From: Porphyromonas sp. oral taxon 278 str. W7784
GTDB lineage: Bacteria > Bacteroidota > Bacteroidia > Bacteroidales > Porphyromonadaceae
Direction: 5' to 3'
DNA length: 47,484 nucleotides
NCBI RefSeq assembly: GCF_000467855.2
Contig: NZ_KI259241.1
Location: forward strand, 1 to 47,484
Shown here: positions 1 through 8,247 of the stretch, piece by piece
How positions within the stretch are numbered: the stretch's first letter is position 1
Layout of the letters: every line of letters starts with the position of its first letter
Translations under genes and position numbers: made by a program
The notes under the pieces: generated by a model
What the model was told of the DNA's origin: nothing
Seen by the model: only the letters and a program-made list of their open reading frames with translations
Database searches by the model: none

Positions 1-83
1 ACCAACCAAATCACACCGCGAAATATTTCATTTACCCCCGCTCTGAGTTACCTTCACTTGCCCTTAAATTAGACACTTACAAA

Positions 84-103
84 GGGTGAAAAATTTTTCA
101 CCC
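84..103. repeat. perfect 20-bp palindrome
   Basis: The arms GGGTGAAAAA (84-93) and TTTTTCACCC (94-103) are exact reverse complements with no loop. It could be a terminator for a gene left of the window, or a protein binding site. No gene inside the window is placed so as to use it clearly. Confidence 0.6.
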
Positions 104-193
104 CTCCCGTACAAACCTCCCCTACTCCCCAAGGTGAATCGACCGCCTCACACCCTGCCGTCCCCCGTTTTCCTTCCCCAGCACCCATTTCCG

Positions 194-285
194 CCTCCTC
201 AAAGCTTCTGGTTTCACCTCCCCAAGCATTTGCTTCCTCCTCCCCAAGCACCTGCTTTCTCCACCTCCTTGCTTCTGCATCTTCC
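194..285. repeat. degenerate tandem palindromes, about 22-bp pitch
   Basis: Three to four units begin with a CCTCC-type box followed by a small palindrome. The clear cores are AAGCATTTGCTT (224-235) and AAGCACCTGCTT (246-257). A weaker copy begins at 202 and a degraded one near 270. The spacing 202, 224, 246 is exactly 22 bp. The whole stretch from about 120 to 345 is pyrimidine-rich on the plus strand and I see no gene in it. The pitch resembles the GACCTAC-type arrays elsewhere in the window, although the bases differ. Confidence 0.45.
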
Positions 286-368
286 TTCCTCTCGCATTCG
301 CTTGCTTTTTACCCGTCTCCGGACACCCACCTTCCTACCCAAAGAAACCTACCCCTTCCGCACACCCC

Positions 369-470
369 AAAAACGATCTACCGTAGGTCGCCGAAAAAAC
401 CTACTGTAGGTCGTCTGAGACGACCTACCGTAGGTCGCAGTAGGTTTTGATGACGACCTACCGTAGGTCC
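369..470 (+). repeat. GACCTAC palindrome array A (4 units)
   Basis: Units lie at 374-390 (CGATCTACCGTAGGTCG), 397-413 (second unit, ending CCTACTGTAGGTCG), 421-437 and 454-469 (CGACCTACCGTAGGTC). Unit starts are 23, 24 and 33 bp apart. The linker after unit 1 is CCGAAAAAA, which defines the plus orientation. A stray inverted half unit (CAGTAGGTTTT, 438-448) fills the longer gap between units 3 and 4. The array lies beyond the lptD terminator, so it is probably outside that transcript. Confidence 0.85.
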
Positions 471-475
471 CAGAA

Positions 476-517
476 CAGAAAAAACTCGAGGCTACACCCC
501 AAAGGAATGCAGCCTCG
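476..517 (-). terminator. Rho-independent terminator of lptD
   Basis: On the minus strand a stem CGAGGCT (487-493 paired with 511-517, with one further interior pair after a mismatch) is followed by AGTTTTTTCTG. It lies 25 bp downstream of the lptD stop codon. Confidence 0.75.
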
Positions 518-541
518 TAATTCTACTATATATAAGGTGGT

Positions 542-3517
542 CTACCAGTCTGTGCTGGAGGAGTAGCCGTGCTTGTCCCACTTGACGTCGTGAAGGAGCG
601 AACTCTTCACGCCGATGGTGATGCTATAGCTACGATAAGGACCGAAGGGGATGGCGTTGGCCGAAAGACTCCAGCAGTGCATGTCACGGCTGATCCCGAT
701 GGTCATGTTCGCCACCTTCTTGGCGATGAAGTCATAGCTGGCGTTGAAGTTCAGCGACCAGTACTTGGTGGGCTGGATGCTCCCCGAGAACATCAGGCTG
801 TGCATGAGCCCGTAGTTATATTCGTCACGCTTGGGATCGAAGGTCGTACGCTGTAGGTTGACCCCGTAGCTAAGCGACAGGCTCCAGGGGATGGACACCT
901 TGAGGTAGCCGTCGGCGTCGTACTCTGCGTCATCGCCGCCGGTATCGAAGAGGCTCTTCTTCGGCCCTTGGGTCTTAGCCGCCATATCCGCCAGTGAGGT
1001 ATCTCGCCCGTCGGTCGGTGCTGTCGGCTCATTGGGATTGGAGCTAGACTCCTTATTCTCCTGCCCCTTCTCCTTCTTCTTACCGCCGAAGAACTCTCGG
1101 ATCTTCTTGAAGGTCTCGTTGCTCAGCGTATAGTTGAAGGACGTCCCCGTCCCACGGAGGCTACCGAAGCCCTTACCATTGAAGACACGGAGCTTATTGA
1201 CACGATGCTCGATGACTCGCCCGTCGGACGTCGTGGTATGCCCGTAGAGGTAGGGGTCGAAGGAACCGCTGAGCGAAAGCTGAAGCGACTGCGAGAGACG
1301 CAGGGTAATACCGGCGTTGATGTCTGCGAGCTGGAAGGAGTCGGCAGCCAGATTGTAGCTGGAGCTGAGGGAGAAGTTGTCGATGAGACTGATCTTCTTG
1401 AATGTCTCCGTGCTGTCGGTCTTCGTGCGCACCTTCATCTCCAGATTATTATCGATACCGAAGTTGATCGAGGCAGACTTCCCTCGGCCAGGAGCGCCGA
1501 AGATGTGCCCATCCGAATAGAGGGAATACTCCTCGACACGGGGCGTACCATTCTTGTCGGTATAGCTCAGGCGATCGTAGTAGCCCCACATAGGCGCCCC
1601 GAAGTCTGGGGTGAAGCTCACCCCGACACGAGGGGTCATGCGGTGACGGATCATCTGCACCTTGTCACCGAAGATACGCCAGGGCTTGAAGAAGCCATAG
1701 AGCGTCGTATTGAGGCTCGCCGAGGTGGAGAAGTCAAAGACACGATTGAAGCCATAGACCCGCTTCGTCTCGGTACGATCGGTCGTAGCATCATACTCTC
1801 GGCGGGACTTATAGGTATACCAGCGCTCATTATAGTTGGCGCTCAGAGTCAGATCCACGTAGCCAAAGAGCTTGTACGACGCTGAGATCGGAATATTATG
1901 CGAGAAGCCGTTGCGCCAATCTCGTATAAGGTTGGACTTGAAGAGGAGGTTCTCCTTCGTCGAGATGCTATTACGGAACTGCCCCGAGTAGCTGATGCTG
2001 ATCTTCTCATACCAGCGCTCCGCCCCGACACGCTTCTTGCGCTTAAAGGGATAGAGGCGGTTCATGCTGATGGAGACATTCGGCAGGCTCATCGTGACCA
2101 TCGAGTCTGCAGAGTTCTGGGTAGCATCGATCGAAGCAGAGATGCGGAAAGGTGTACCGGCGAAGCTTCGGCTATAGTTGATGGAGGAGTTCTTCGTGTT
2201 CTGCCCTGCTACACGGGGATTGTAGAGGGTATTGAGCGAATTGTGATTGTAGGAGCTGGTCGAGAAGTTGACACTGGCTGAGAAGGTCTCATTGGGGCTC
2301 GCCTTGCTGTCCTGCGAATGTGACCAGTTGATACGGAAGTCACGGCTCTCGGAGAAGTCCCCTGCGACGTCTCGCTCCCCGGTCTTGGTAGAGAGGTAGC
2401 TCAGGTTGATGTTCCCAGCATAGCGGTAGCGCTTCTTATAGTTGGATCGAGCGTTGACTCCCCACGAGCCGAGACTGTACCAGTCGGCCGTGACCGCTAG
2501 GTCGACGTAGTCGCTGAAGGCAAAGTAATACCCCCCTTCACGTAGGTAGAACCCCCGCTGGGTCTCCTCGCCGTACTTCGGCATGATGATCCCTGAGGAA
2601 TAGCTCTTATTGAAGGGGAAGAAGCCAAAGGGTAGACCGATGGGCATCGGCACGTCTGCTATCACTAGGTACGAAGGACCTGCGACGACATTCTTCTGCG
2701 GACGAGCCTTCCCCTTGGTCAGCATGAAGTAGAAGTGCGGATGGTCATGATTGTCACAGGTGCTGTAGCGACCATTCTCCATGAAGAGGCAGTTGTTGCT
2801 CACCATCTTGGTGCGCTCTGCCGTGATATAGCCTTCGCCCTGCTGGGTGACCGCTCCGGTGATGAAGCCTTTACTTGTCTTGAAGTTGTAGTTAAGGCTC
2901 TTCGATTCGTAGCTCTCACCTCCGTCTCTGAACTTCGGATAGGCCGTCCCCTTCCCTATGCTATCGAGCACATAGTGGGCATAGACCTGATTACTATCGA
3001 GGTTGAGACGCATGAAGTTTGCGTCCAGTCCCTTGTCCTTGTAGTCCACCTTGCTGGGGCCGAAGAGATAGGCCATACTCTGGCCGATGAGGACGAGGGA
3101 GTCCTGCGCCTGATAAGCGATGATATCGTCGAAGCCCTCCGCTGCTCTACGACGACGCTCCTGCCGTGCAAGCTCCTCAGCGCTGAGGCTATCGGCAGGG
3201 AGGCTGTCCGTAGGAGTATCCAGCCGGAGGAAGAGGCTATCCTTCCCCGCCGTGCTGTCGAGCGAGCGAAGACCTCTTCGCCCAGTCGAATCAAGGGCCA
3301 GCGAATCTAATAATGAAGAATCAGGGAGGAAGGAGCTCAGCTGAGCCAGTGTGCTCATCGTATCACGCTCTAGGGACGAAGAGTCCTTCGCCAAGGCGCC
3401 CTGAGGAGCTCTGACCTGTCGCGAGGGAGTCTTATGCTTGGTGCCACAGGCAGCGAGGATCAGGAGGGTGATCACCACTAGAGCTGCTACTTGGCTGTGC
3501 TTCGTCTGTCTACGCAT
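542..3517 (-). CDS. lptD: LptD-like LPS-assembly outer-membrane protein
   Basis: Predicted 991 residues. The protein resembles the Bacteroidota form of LptD, the outer-membrane beta-barrel that inserts lipopolysaccharide into the outer leaflet. A hydrophobic signal (about residues 10-23) ends in LAAC with Cys24, a lipobox. A low-complexity Ser/Asp/Leu linker follows to about 125, then an OstA-like N-terminal domain (about 129-230), then a long barrel rich in alternating aromatic residues that ends in Trp. I chose the ATG at 3517 over an upstream in-frame ATG at 3766. The extra 83 codons encode an unlikely Pro/Arg-rich stretch, and a TAnnTTTG promoter at 3588-3595 would lie inside them. The family call is firm. 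The lipobox on an LptD is odd and may mean the N-terminus is lipid-anchored. Confidence 0.85.
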   Translation of the reverse strand: MRRQTKHSQVAALVVITLLILAACGTKHKTPSRQVRAPQGALAKDSSSLERDTMSTLAQLSSFLPDSSLLDSLALDSTGRRGLRSLDSTAGKDSLFLRLDTPTDSLPADSLSAEELARQERRRRAAEGFDDIIAYQAQDSLVLIGQSMAYLFGPSKVDYKDKGLDANFMRLNLDSNQVYAHYVLDSIGKGTAYPKFRDGGESYESKSLNYNFKTSKGFITGAVTQQGEGYITAERTKMVSNNCLFMENGRYSTCDNHDHPHFYFMLTKGKARPQKNVVAGPSYLVIADVPMPIGLPFGFFPFNKSYSSGIIMPKYGEETQRGFYLREGGYYFAFSDYVDLAVTADWYSLGSWGVNARSNYKKRYRYAGNINLSYLSTKTGERDVAGDFSESRDFRINWSHSQDSKASPNETFSASVNFSTSSYNHNSLNTLYNPRVAGQNTKNSSINYSRSFAGTPFRISASIDATQNSADSMVTMSLPNVSISMNRLYPFKRKKRVGAERWYEKISISYSGQFRNSISTKENLLFKSNLIRDWRNGFSHNIPISASYKLFGYVDLTLSANYNERWYTYKSRREYDATTDRTETKRVYGFNRVFDFSTSASLNTTLYGFFKPWRIFGDKVQMIRHRMTPRVGVSFTPDFGAPMWGYYDRLSYTDKNGTPRVEEYSLYSDGHIFGAPGRGKSASINFGIDNNLEMKVRTKTDSTETFKKISLIDNFSLSSSYNLAADSFQLADINAGITLRLSQSLQLSLSGSFDPYLYGHTTTSDGRVIEHRVNKLRVFNGKGFGSLRGTGTSFNYTLSNETFKKIREFFGGKKKEKGQENKESSSNPNEPTAPTDGRDTSLADMAAKTQGPKKSLFDTGGDDAEYDADGYLKVSIPWSLSLSYGVNLQRTTFDPKRDEYNYGLMHSLMFSGSIQPTKYWSLNFNASYDFIAKKVANMTIGISRDMHCWSLSANAIPFGPYRSYSITIGVKSSLLHDVKWDKHGYSSSTDW

Positions 3518-3587
3518 CGATGAGATAACGCCTAAAAGGTCTCGTACAGGTATCCTAGTACCCACAAGATCAGCCTCTAGGCGCCTG

Positions 3588-3595
3588 CAAAGATA
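3588..3595 (-). promoter_or_regulatory. probable -7 promoter element of lptD
   Basis: TATCTTTG on the minus strand matches the Bacteroidota -7 consensus TAnnTTTG and lies about 70 bp upstream of the chosen start codon. I see no clear TTTG box about 19 bp further upstream. Confidence 0.5.
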
Positions 3596-3815
3596 GCTAA
3601 GAATTAGATAAGGGGACGCTAGGCTACGTCGCCTCGGAGGCGGATGATTCGGAGGGCTCACCCCGCTCGGCGAAGACGCCCGTCGAAGAGACCTAAAAAT
3701 GGGGGCAGAATCGGGATAATTTTGGAGGAGTCGGCACAGGCCTTCGACAGGGACCTTCCCTAGCATAAAAACCTGGGAATACTTGCCCCTTCGGAAGAGG
3801 GTCTACAGAGGGGGC

Positions 3816-3912
3816 AAAAAACGACCTACGGTAGGTCGCCGAAAAAAACCTACAGTAGGTCGTGAGACGATGCACGGTAGGTCGCCAAGACGACCTACCG
3901 TGCATCCCTTTT
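3816..3912 (+). repeat. GACCTAC palindrome array B (4 units, mirrored units 3 and 4)
   Basis: Units lie at 3822-3838 (CGACCTACGGTAGGTCG), about 3846-3862 (ending CCTACAGTAGGTCG), 3868-3884 (CGATGCACGGTAGGTCG) and 3890-3906 (CGACCTACCGTGCATCC). Pitch is 24, 22 and 22 bp. Unit 4 is the reverse complement of unit 3 at 16 of 17 positions, including the unusual GATGCAC half, so together they make a long hairpin with a 5-nt loop. The ends are GGGGGCAAAAA on the left and CCTTTTTGGGGG on the right. The array begins about 20 bp after the stop of the FAD gene. Confidence 0.88.
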
Positions 3913-3927
3913 TGGGGGTGCTAAGAC

Positions 3928-5502
3928 TTAGCGTCCGAGGGCAAGGGCGATCTGCTGGGCAGCGTTCTCTCCGTCGATGGCTGCCGAGACGATCCCACCG
4001 GCAAAACCAGCACCTTCGCCTGCGGGGTAGAGCCCCGAGACGACGGGATGGCAATAGGTCTCACGATCCCGAGGGATACGTACGGGCGAAGAGGTGCGGG
4101 ACTCCACACCGATAAGCTGGGCTTCCTCGGTCAAGAAGCCTCGGGTCGATCGGTCGAACGCACGGAAGCCTTCAGCAAGACGCTGGGCGACGAAGTGAGG
4201 CATCCATTCATGGAGGGCACTTGGGGTCAGCCCCATCGAATAGGAGGAAGAGGGGAGCGACTGAGAGAAGCGCCCCTTCACGAAGTCCGTCATCCTCTGA
4301 GCGGGCGCCCTCAGGCTACACTCTGCGGCGATATAGCTCCTTCGCTCAAACTCCTGACACCAGTGCATCAGGGCAAGTGGGGAAGTAGGATCTTCGACCG
4401 CAATACCCGTCTCGGGGATATCCTCAGGGTGAAGCTCGACGACCATCCCGGAGTTCGCCCAGCGGGAGCCACGGTTGGCAGGCGACATACCATTCACTAC
4501 CGTCTCCTCTGGACCCGTCGAAGCGGGCACGACGAAGCCCCCTGGGCACATACAGAAGCTATAGACACCTCTTCCCCCGACCTGCGCCTTGTAGACATAT
4601 TCGGCGGCAGGTAGGTAAGCGCCCCGACCCTCAGGGCTGTGGTAGCGGATCTGGTCGATGAGCTGCTGGGGATGCTCTAGGCGCACCCCGACGGCGATGG
4701 GCTTAGCTTCAATGAGGACACCTGCCCCATGTAGATAGCGGTAGACATCACGGGCCGAATGCCCCGTCGCCAGTAGGACGGGGCCCGTGAAGCTACGGCC
4801 GTCAGCAGAGACGATCCCTCGTACTTCGCCCCGCTCCAGCAGTAGCTCCTCCATACGACAGCCGAAGTGTACCTCCCCTCCTGAGGCGAGGATCTGCTCA
4901 CGCATGCGCCGTATGATGATGGGGAGCTTGTCCGTACCGATATGGGGGTGGGCATCAACGAGGATCTTCGGGTCTGCCCCGAAGCGACAGAAGACCCGAA
5001 GGACCTTCTCCACACTCCCCCGCTTACGGCTACGAGTGTAGAGCTTGCCGTCGGAGAAGGCTCCTGCACCGCCCTCTCCGAAGCTATAGTTCGACTCGGG
5101 ATCGACCAGACCTGTCTTCTCTAGCTGGACGAGATCCTTGCGGCGCTGCATCACATCCTGCCCTCGCTCCACGACGATGGGACGCACTCCGAGCTCGATG
5201 AGCCTTAGGGCAGCAAAGAGCCCACACGGCCCTGCTCCGACGACGATAGCTTGGGGCGAAGAGGAGACATCGGGATACACCAAGTCCGAGAAGTCATCTA
5301 CGGCGGGCGCTTCCCCCTCGAGGTAGACATCCAGCGTGAGGTTCACGAGGATACGACGCTGACGTGCGTCGATATTGCGCCGACGTACCTGGATCGAATG
5401 GATCGTCTCGGGCTCGAGGCTGAGCTCACGGCCGACGAGGCGACGGAGCTCCGCATCTGAGGCGGCCTGCTGGGGACTTAGTGCAAGGGTGAGGGTAGTC
5501 AC
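3928..5502 (-). CDS. FAD-dependent oxidoreductase of the COG2509 type
   Basis: Predicted 524 residues. The N-terminal 75 residues form the small domain typical of this uncharacterised FAD-dependent dehydrogenase family. It is followed by a Rossmann dinucleotide-binding motif VVGAGPCG (87-94) and a conserved Glu-Arg pair (VVERG) that would bind the FAD ribose. The C-terminus has the usual second FAD-contact segment, GLYPAGEGAGFAGGI. No signal peptide or membrane segment is visible, so it should be cytoplasmic. The physiological substrate of the family is unknown to me. The gene stands alone between the dedA terminator and array B. Confidence 0.85.
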   Translation of the reverse strand: MTTLTLALSPQQAASDAELRRLVGRELSLEPETIHSIQVRRRNIDARQRRILVNLTLDVYLEGEAPAVDDFSDLVYPDVSSSPQAIVVGAGPCGLFAALRLIELGVRPIVVERGQDVMQRRKDLVQLEKTGLVDPESNYSFGEGGAGAFSDGKLYTRSRKRGSVEKVLRVFCRFGADPKILVDAHPHIGTDKLPIIIRRMREQILASGGEVHFGCRMEELLLERGEVRGIVSADGRSFTGPVLLATGHSARDVYRYLHGAGVLIEAKPIAVGVRLEHPQQLIDQIRYHSPEGRGAYLPAAEYVYKAQVGGRGVYSFCMCPGGFVVPASTGPEETVVNGMSPANRGSRWANSGMVVELHPEDIPETGIAVEDPTSPLALMHWCQEFERRSYIAAECSLRAPAQRMTDFVKGRFSQSLPSSSYSMGLTPSALHEWMPHFVAQRLAEGFRAFDRSTRGFLTEEAQLIGVESRTSSPVRIPRDRETYCHPVVSGLYPAGEGAGFAGGIVSAAIDGENAAQQIALALGR

Positions 5503-5529
5503 AAAGGGAGGATTTGGTGGGGTGAATAC

Positions 5530-5581
5530 AGAAAAGACCTCTAGGGAAGACGGGGCTTAACCGAGCCTTCCCTAGAGGTCT
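5530..5581 (-). terminator. Rho-independent terminator of the glnS-dedA operon
   Basis: A perfect 15-bp stem (5535-5549 with 5567-5581) is followed on the minus strand by TTTTC. It lies 16 bp past the DedA stop codon and just upstream of the FAD gene. Confidence 0.8.
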
Positions 5582-5596
5582 ACAGAGGGCAAGCCA

Positions 5597-6232
5597 CTAG
5601 GCGTGCTTGGTGCGACGCTTGTAGAGCCAGTAGAGGAGGCCACCCACGACGAGGACGCCGAGGATAGCGAGTCCGATGGCCGAGCTATAGCGCTGGATCG
5701 TCTCGGCGAAGAGTTCGGGTGGGACGGTCTTACCGATGAACCACCCGAGGAGTGCCAGCACGACATTCCACGCTCCAGCACCGAGGGTCGTATAGAGGAG
5801 GAACTTACCCAACGGCATGCCCGACAGGCCTGCGGGGATCGAGATGAGCTGGCGGATACCAGGCACTAAGCGCCCGACGAGCGTCGAGGTCACCCCGTTC
5901 TTCACGAAGTAAGCTTCAGCCTTCTCGACCTTCTCCCGACTGAGGAGACAGAGGTGCCCAAGACGGGAGTCTGCGAAGCGATAGACCAGCGGACGACCTA
6001 GGTACTTAGCTAGGTAATAGTTCACCAGCGCCCCGATGTCCGAGCCCAGCGTAGCGAAGAAGATGACGAGGAAGAGGTTCATCTCTCCCGTGGCAGCCTT
6101 ATAGGCAGCTGGGGGGACGACTACCTCCGAAGGGAAGGGGATGAACGACGATTCGATCGCCATAAGTAGCGTCACCCAGAAGTAGCTCAGGTGATGCAGG
6201 ATATCTTGGACGAAGCCTAGTGATTCGATCAT
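5597..6232 (-). CDS. DedA-family membrane protein
   Basis: Predicted 211 residues, the usual length for the DedA (SNARE-associated/VTT) family of inner-membrane proteins, which are linked to lipid flipping and membrane homeostasis. Hydrophobic segments lie at about 15-35, 48-70, 130-160 and 180-205. The family motifs are visible: the acidic re-entrant stretch ESSFIPFPSEVV near residue 27, and the C-terminal G-x-x-x-G-R segment as VGRLVPGIRQL near 118-128. The gene follows glnS by 21 bp and is probably cotranscribed with it. The substrate cannot be read from the sequence. Confidence 0.9.
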   Translation of the reverse strand: MIESLGFVQDILHHLSYFWVTLLMAIESSFIPFPSEVVVPPAAYKAATGEMNLFLVIFFATLGSDIGALVNYYLAKYLGRPLVYRFADSRLGHLCLLSREKVEKAEAYFVKNGVTSTLVGRLVPGIRQLISIPAGLSGMPLGKFLLYTTLGAGAWNVVLALLGWFIGKTVPPELFAETIQRYSSAIGLAILGVLVVGGLLYWLYKRRTKHA

Positions 6233-6253
6233 AGAGTAAGGGGGGAGTGGTGA

Positions 6254-7987
6254 CTATTTATTGACCTTCTTCCACGTATCCTTGAGGGAGACGGTGCGGT
6301 TGAAGACCAGATGATCAGGACGGCTGTCTGGGTCTAAGCAGAAGTAGCCCACACGCTGGAACTGATAGTATTCGCCCTGCTTCGCCTCCGCTAGGAAGGG
6401 CTCTACACGAGCGTGGGTGACGATACGTAGCGAGTCGGGGTTGAGGAGCTCCGAGAGGGACTTCTCCTTGCCTGCCTCGGCAGGGTTCTCATCGACGAAG
6501 AGGCGGTCGTATAGGCGCACTTCGGCCTCGACACTATCGGTGGCGGAGACCCAGTGGATCGTGCCCTTGACCTTGCGATTACTTTCGGGTCGACCGCTGA
6601 GCGTCTCTGGATCGTACTCCGCATATACCTCTACTACCCTGCCGTCTGCATCCTTCTTGCATCCGGTGCAGCGGACGATGTAGGCACTCTTCAGACGTAC
6701 TTCCTGCCCAGGAGTCATACGGAAGTACTTCTTAGGCGCATCTTCCATGAAGTCCTCGGCTTCGATGAAGAGTTCACGGGAGAAGCGAATGATATGGCTG
6801 TCCGACTCTGGGTCTTCGGGGTTGTTGAGGAAACTCATCTCCTCGGTCTGGCCCTCGGGGTAATTGGTGATCACCAGGCGTATCGGGTCGAGGACGGCAG
6901 AGCCACGTAGAGCACGGCGGTTGAGGTCCTCACGCACGGCATGCTCTAGCAGAGCCATGTCGATGATACCATCGTACTTGGTGTAGCCGATCTTGTCTAT
7001 GAAGCCACGGATAGACTCGGGAGTGTAGCCACGGCGACGAAGGCCACAGACTGTCGGCATACGTGGGTCATCCCAGCCGGCGACATGTCCTTCCTGCACG
7101 AGCTGCAGTAGCTTACGCTTGCTCATCATCGTGTAGGTGAGGTTGAGGCGATTGAACTCAATCTGTCGAGGTCTATAGTTCGCCTCATGATCGGGCTCGA
7201 CCTTCTTCAGCAGGTCGACGAAGTAGTCGTAGAGCGGACGATGCACTTCGAACTCCAACGTACAGATAGAGTGTGTCACTCCCTCGAAGAAGTCACTCTG
7301 CCCATGGGCGAAGTCGTACATAGGATAGACGCCCCACTTCGTCCCCGTCCGATGGTGCGGCACCTTGATAATGCGGTAGATGATGGGGTCACGGAAGTGC
7401 ATGTTGGGCGAAGCCATATCGATCTTCGCTCGTAGGATCATCGCACCTTCCTCGAATTCGCCTGCATTCATCCGGTGGAAGAGGTCTAGACTCTCCTCAG
7501 CAGGACGATCACGGAAGGGGCTTGCCACTCCAGGGGTAGTGGGCGTACCCTTCTGTGCCGCTATCTCTTCGGCCGTCTGCTCATCGACGTAAGCGTGACC
7601 GGAGAGGATAAGCTCCTCGGCAAAGCGATACAGGCGATCGAAGTAGTCCGAAGCATAGAAGATCTCTCCCCAGTGGAAGCCTAACCATTCAATATCTTCA
7701 CGGATGGCGTCGACGTATTCCGTGTCTTCCTTGGTAGGATTGGTATCGTCAAAGCGGAGGTTACAAACACCGCCGTACTTCTGGGCGATACCGAAGTCCA
7801 TACAAATAGCCTTTGCGTGTCCTATATGGAGGTATCCATTGGGCTCGGGAGGGAAGCGGGTCTGGATACGTCCATTATTCTTCCCTTGGCGAAGGTCCCC
7901 TTCGACGATCTGCTCGACGAAGTTGAGACTCTTCTTCTCTTCCCCTCCTTCCACGAGGGGCTCTACGCTATGAGGCATATCTGACAT
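6254..7987 (-). CDS. glnS: glutamine--tRNA ligase
   Basis: Predicted 577 residues, full length for GlnRS. It charges tRNA-Gln with glutamine in the cytoplasm. The class I signature is HIGH at 54-57, preceded by PPEPNGYL, and the second signature is MSKR at 288-291. The region from about 155 to 250 contains the FRDRP and MYDFAHG motifs that mark the GlnRS/GluRS catalytic core. The C-terminal half forms the two beta-barrel anticodon-binding domains. It is the first gene of an operon with dedA. A TAnnTTTG promoter lies 49 bp upstream of the start. Confidence 0.96.
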   Translation of the reverse strand: MSDMPHSVEPLVEGGEEKKSLNFVEQIVEGDLRQGKNNGRIQTRFPPEPNGYLHIGHAKAICMDFGIAQKYGGVCNLRFDDTNPTKEDTEYVDAIREDIEWLGFHWGEIFYASDYFDRLYRFAEELILSGHAYVDEQTAEEIAAQKGTPTTPGVASPFRDRPAEESLDLFHRMNAGEFEEGAMILRAKIDMASPNMHFRDPIIYRIIKVPHHRTGTKWGVYPMYDFAHGQSDFFEGVTHSICTLEFEVHRPLYDYFVDLLKKVEPDHEANYRPRQIEFNRLNLTYTMMSKRKLLQLVQEGHVAGWDDPRMPTVCGLRRRGYTPESIRGFIDKIGYTKYDGIIDMALLEHAVREDLNRRALRGSAVLDPIRLVITNYPEGQTEEMSFLNNPEDPESDSHIIRFSRELFIEAEDFMEDAPKKYFRMTPGQEVRLKSAYIVRCTGCKKDADGRVVEVYAEYDPETLSGRPESNRKVKGTIHWVSATDSVEAEVRLYDRLFVDENPAEAGKEKSLSELLNPDSLRIVTHARVEPFLAEAKQGEYYQFQRVGYFCLDPDSRPDHLVFNRTVSLKDTWKKVNK

Positions 7988-8035
7988 AGTGAATGTACTT
8001 TGAGATCGATGTATACGGATTTATGCTATTACGGA

Positions 8036-8043
8036 CAAAGATA
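8036..8043 (-). promoter_or_regulatory. probable -7 promoter element of glnS
   Basis: TATCTTTG on the minus strand, 49 bp upstream of the glnS start codon. It matches TAnnTTTG; no obvious -33 TTTG box is seen. Confidence 0.5.
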
Positions 8044-8105
8044 CGGAAAAGCCGTTTTAGTCCGCCTTAGTGGGCTGGGAGGGCGGGGGCGAAGCTAGCA
8101 CCATA

Positions 8106-8174
8106 GAGGTAGCAGTAGTGCCTCTTCGGAGGCGACAGTAGCGCTTCGAGAGAGGGAGCAGTAGCGCCTCCCTA
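8106..8174. repeat. three tandem 23-bp imperfect palindromes (CAGTAG core)
   Basis: Units start at 8106, 8129 and 8152, exactly 23 bp apart. The central one reads GAGGCGACAGTAGCGCTTC (8129-8147). The first and third read GAGGTAGCAGTAGTGCCTC and GAGGGAGCAGTAGCGCCTC. All share GAGG, CAGTAG and a C-T-C end, so each can form a short imperfect hairpin. The array sits between the copA terminator and the glnS promoter. Confidence 0.7.
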
Positions 8175-8224
8175 GGCTTAAAAAGAGAAGTCCTCGGGCG
8201 CATCCCGTGGGGAGGCCCGAGGAC
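8175..8224 (-). terminator. Rho-independent terminator of the copper ATPase gene
   Basis: A 10-bp perfect stem GTCCTCGGGC (8190-8199 with 8215-8224) is followed on the minus strand by TTCTCTTTTTAAG. It starts 23 bp after the stop codon at 8248. Confidence 0.8.
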
Positions 8225-8247
8225 GGAGACGGGGGTGGGAGAAGGGG

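Noticed and set aside
86-409. Open frame of 107 codons on the plus strand
   Set aside because: The product is Pro/Phe/Leu-rich low complexity from pyrimidine-rich DNA and its end runs through the palindrome array; nothing suggests a real protein.
1205-1885. Open frame of 226 codons opposite lptD
   Set aside because: Antisense to the barrel domain and without any family signature.
3518-3766. N-terminal extension of lptD to an ATG at 3766
   Set aside because: The added residues are an implausible Pro/Arg/Ser-rich stretch, they hide the lipoprotein signal, and a promoter element lies within them.
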